Shown here one piece after another: positions 6,196-7,364 of a stretch of 7,364 nt of DNA. Each line of letters begins with the position of its first letter. The stretch's first letter is position 1. Source of the stretch: a bacterium (GTDB taxonomy: Bacteria; JAMCPX01); NCBI GenBank assembly GCA_021815065.1, contig JAKAHI010000061.1, forward strand, positions 1 through 7,364. The letters run 5' to 3'. The translations under genes were made by a program, and so were the position numbers. The notes beneath the pieces were generated by a model, which did not search any database, was not told the origin of the DNA, and saw only the letters and a list, made by a program, of their open reading frames with translations.

Positions 6196-6954
6196 ATGGC
6201 GAAAAAACTTATTATAGAACATCTCAATGCGTGGTTTGGAAATGTACAGGCATTGAAGGACATCAATCTCGATATAGAAGAAAACGGCGTGACTGCTGTC
6301 ATAGGACCCTCGGGGTGCGGAAAAACTACCTTTGTCAGATGCCTGAACAGGATCCATGAAGTGGTCGACAACGCAAAGGTCAACGGCAGTGTTCTGCTCG
6401 ACGGTGAGAACATATATTCCAACATGATGGACCCGGTCCTTGTCAGGCGCAGGATCGGCATGGTATTCCAGAAGCCCAACCCTTTTCCGGCCATGAGCAT
6501 ATTCGAGAATGTCGCAGCCGGGATCAGATTGAACGGTTCAAAAAAGAAAAACGAGATCGCCGACCGTGTGGAAAAGAGTATCAAAATGGCGGCACTGTGG
6601 GACGAGGTGAAAGACAAGCTCTACAAATCAGCCACAGCCCTGTCCGGCGGTCAGCAGCAGAGGTTGTGCATCGCAAGAACGATTGCGATAGAACCGGAGG
6701 TGATACTTATGGATGAGCCGGCATCAGCTCTGGATCCGATATCGACCGCCCGGATAGAGGAGCTTATCCAGCAAATAAAAGAACGCTATACTATTGTCAT
6801 TGTAACGCATAATATGCAGCAGGCCGCACGGGTTTCCGATTATACGGGATTTTTTCTCCTCGGAGAACTCATTGAATTCAACAAAACATCGGACATATTC
6901 ACGAACCCGAAGGACAAAAAGACGGAAGACTATATAACAGGGAGATTCGGATAA
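6196..6954 (+). CDS. pstB: Phosphate ABC transporter ATP-binding protein PstB
   Basis: PstB is the cytoplasmic ATPase that powers phosphate import through PstCA as a dimer. All ABC motifs are intact in the 252 residues: Walker A GPSGCGKT (37-44), Q-loop at Gln92 in VFQKPNPFP, signature LSGGQQQR (149-156), Walker B VILMDEP (169-175), D-loop SALD (177-180) and switch His205. PstB-specific features are the NRIHEVVDNAKVNGSVLLDG stretch (51-70) and the C-terminal FTNPKDKKTEDYITGRFG (235-252). It starts 11 nt after the pstA stop. The ribosome binding site is weak (no GGAGG before ATG 6196), which may mean reinitiation from pstA. Confidence 0.96.
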   Translation: MAKKLIIEHLNAWFGNVQALKDINLDIEENGVTAVIGPSGCGKTTFVRCLNRIHEVVDNAKVNGSVLLDGENIYSNMMDPVLVRRRIGMVFQKPNPFPAMSIFENVAAGIRLNGSKKKNEIADRVEKSIKMAALWDEVKDKLYKSATALSGGQQQRLCIARTIAIEPEVILMDEPASALDPISTARIEELIQQIKERYTIVIVTHNMQQAARVSDYTGFFLLGELIEFNKTSDIFTNPKDKKTEDYITGRFG

Positions 6955-6960
6955 AGGAGG
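6953..6960 (+). promoter_or_regulatory. Ribosome binding site of phoU overlapping the pstB stop
   Basis: AAAGGAGG begins within the pstB TAA stop codon and ends 4 nt before the phoU ATG. It is by far the best Shine-Dalgarno of the phosphate operon, so phoU may be translated independently and more strongly than the transporter genes. Confidence 0.8.
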
Positions 6961-6964
6961 TTTT

Positions 6965-7364
6965 ATGGAACGCAAATTTGATGAGGAATTGAAAGAACTG
7001 TCAGGCATGCTCATGAAAATGGGAAGCCTTGCACAAACCATGATACATAAATCCATAAAATCCCTCGTCGACAGAGACCGGTCGCTGCTGAACGAAGTTT
7101 ATACTCTGGAAGAATCCGTTAATGTCATGCATGTCGAGATTGATGATTTCTGTCTGAAACTCCTGGCCCTCCGGCAGCCGCAGGCAGGAGATCTGCGCAT
7201 GGTAACCGCAGCGATTAAAATCAATACCGACCTTGAAAGGCTTGGTGACCAGGCCGTCAACATTGCCCAGAGGACCGAATCACTGCTTGAACGGCCGGCT
7301 ATAAAGCCGCTCGTCGATATACCCAGGGAATCCACGATAGCACAAAAGATGGTCAACGACAGTC
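6965..7364 (+). CDS. phoU: Phosphate signalling regulator PhoU (3' end cut by window)
   Basis: PhoU is a cytoplasmic all-helical protein that links the PstSCAB transporter to the PhoR-type sensor kinase and restrains the Pho response when phosphate is ample. The first 133 residues are visible of a usual 215-240. The first PhoU repeat is clear: RQPQAGDLRMVTAAIKINTD (70-89) followed by LERLGDQAVNIAQR (90-103). The acidic E-x-x-x-D cluster (Glu91, Asp95) is the kind known to bind metal in PhoU structures. The second repeat lies beyond the window. The start is fixed by the strong AAAGGAGG. Position after pstB is the usual operon order. Confidence 0.94.
   Translation, partial: MERKFDEELKELSGMLMKMGSLAQTMIHKSIKSLVDRDRSLLNEVYTLEESVNVMHVEIDDFCLKLLALRQPQAGDLRMVTAAIKINTDLERLGDQAVNIAQRTESLLERPAIKPLVDIPRESTIAQKMVNDS

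Noticed and set aside
4520..7356. Minus-strand and alternative plus-strand open frames across the pst-phoU operon
   Set aside because: All overlap intact pstC, pstA, pstB or phoU and read as frame shadows.
1..7364. CRISPR arrays, tRNA or rRNA genes, insertion sequences, attachment sites
   Set aside because: No spaced repeat array, cloverleaf-like segment, transposase frame or terminal inverted repeats were seen. The only tandem repeat is the three-unit operator candidate at 4356-4383.

Overview
The window reads as a chromosomal segment of a Gram-negative bacterium. It carries both inner-membrane permease subunits of the lipopolysaccharide exporter (LptF and LptG), which implies an LPS-bearing outer membrane. 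It also carries a long gamma/deltaproteobacterial-style dCTP deaminase and a multidomain c-di-GMP-type sensor. Base composition looks close to the high 40s in % GC by eye. The sensor-protein style and codon use would fit Desulfobacterota (former Deltaproteobacteria) or a neighbouring phylum, but nothing here fixes the taxon.

Layout. Two gene sets diverge from a 186-bp intergenic region (4248-4433). Leftward on the minus strand runs dcd (4247-3693), lptF (3675-2527) and lptG (2530-1445). These are tightly packed: a 17-nt gap, then a 4-nt GTGA overlap. After a 132-bp spacer with two inverted repeats (1313-1444) comes a large sensor gene that starts at 1312 and leaves the window at base 1. Its visible 437 residues are a globin-coupled sensor (protoglobin) domain, a GAF domain and most of a GGDEF domain. 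Rightward on the plus strand runs the high-affinity phosphate module pstC (4434-5342), pstA (5339-6184), pstB (6196-6954) and phoU (from 6965, cut by the window end). pstC and pstA overlap by ATGA and the others are close-packed, so this looks like one operon.

How they work together. PstC and PstA form the membrane channel, PstB the ATPase, and PhoU links transporter state to the Pho regulatory system. The periplasmic binding protein PstS is not encoded immediately upstream and must be elsewhere. The shared intergenic region holds three hexamers spaced exactly 11 bp apart, with identical 5-bp spacers. This is a good candidate for a PhoB/PhoP-type operator, and it could act on the pst operon, the dcd-lptFG operon, or both.

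Most notable content. No wholly new system is evident; most genes are textbook families. The least ordinary gene is the globin-GAF-GGDEF protein. It keeps the proximal heme histidine but seems to lack the usual distal tyrosine, has GPDEF instead of GGDEF, and has no RxxD inhibitory site. The tandem-repeat operator is the second item worth checking. No RNA genes, mobile elements or CRISPR arrays were seen.
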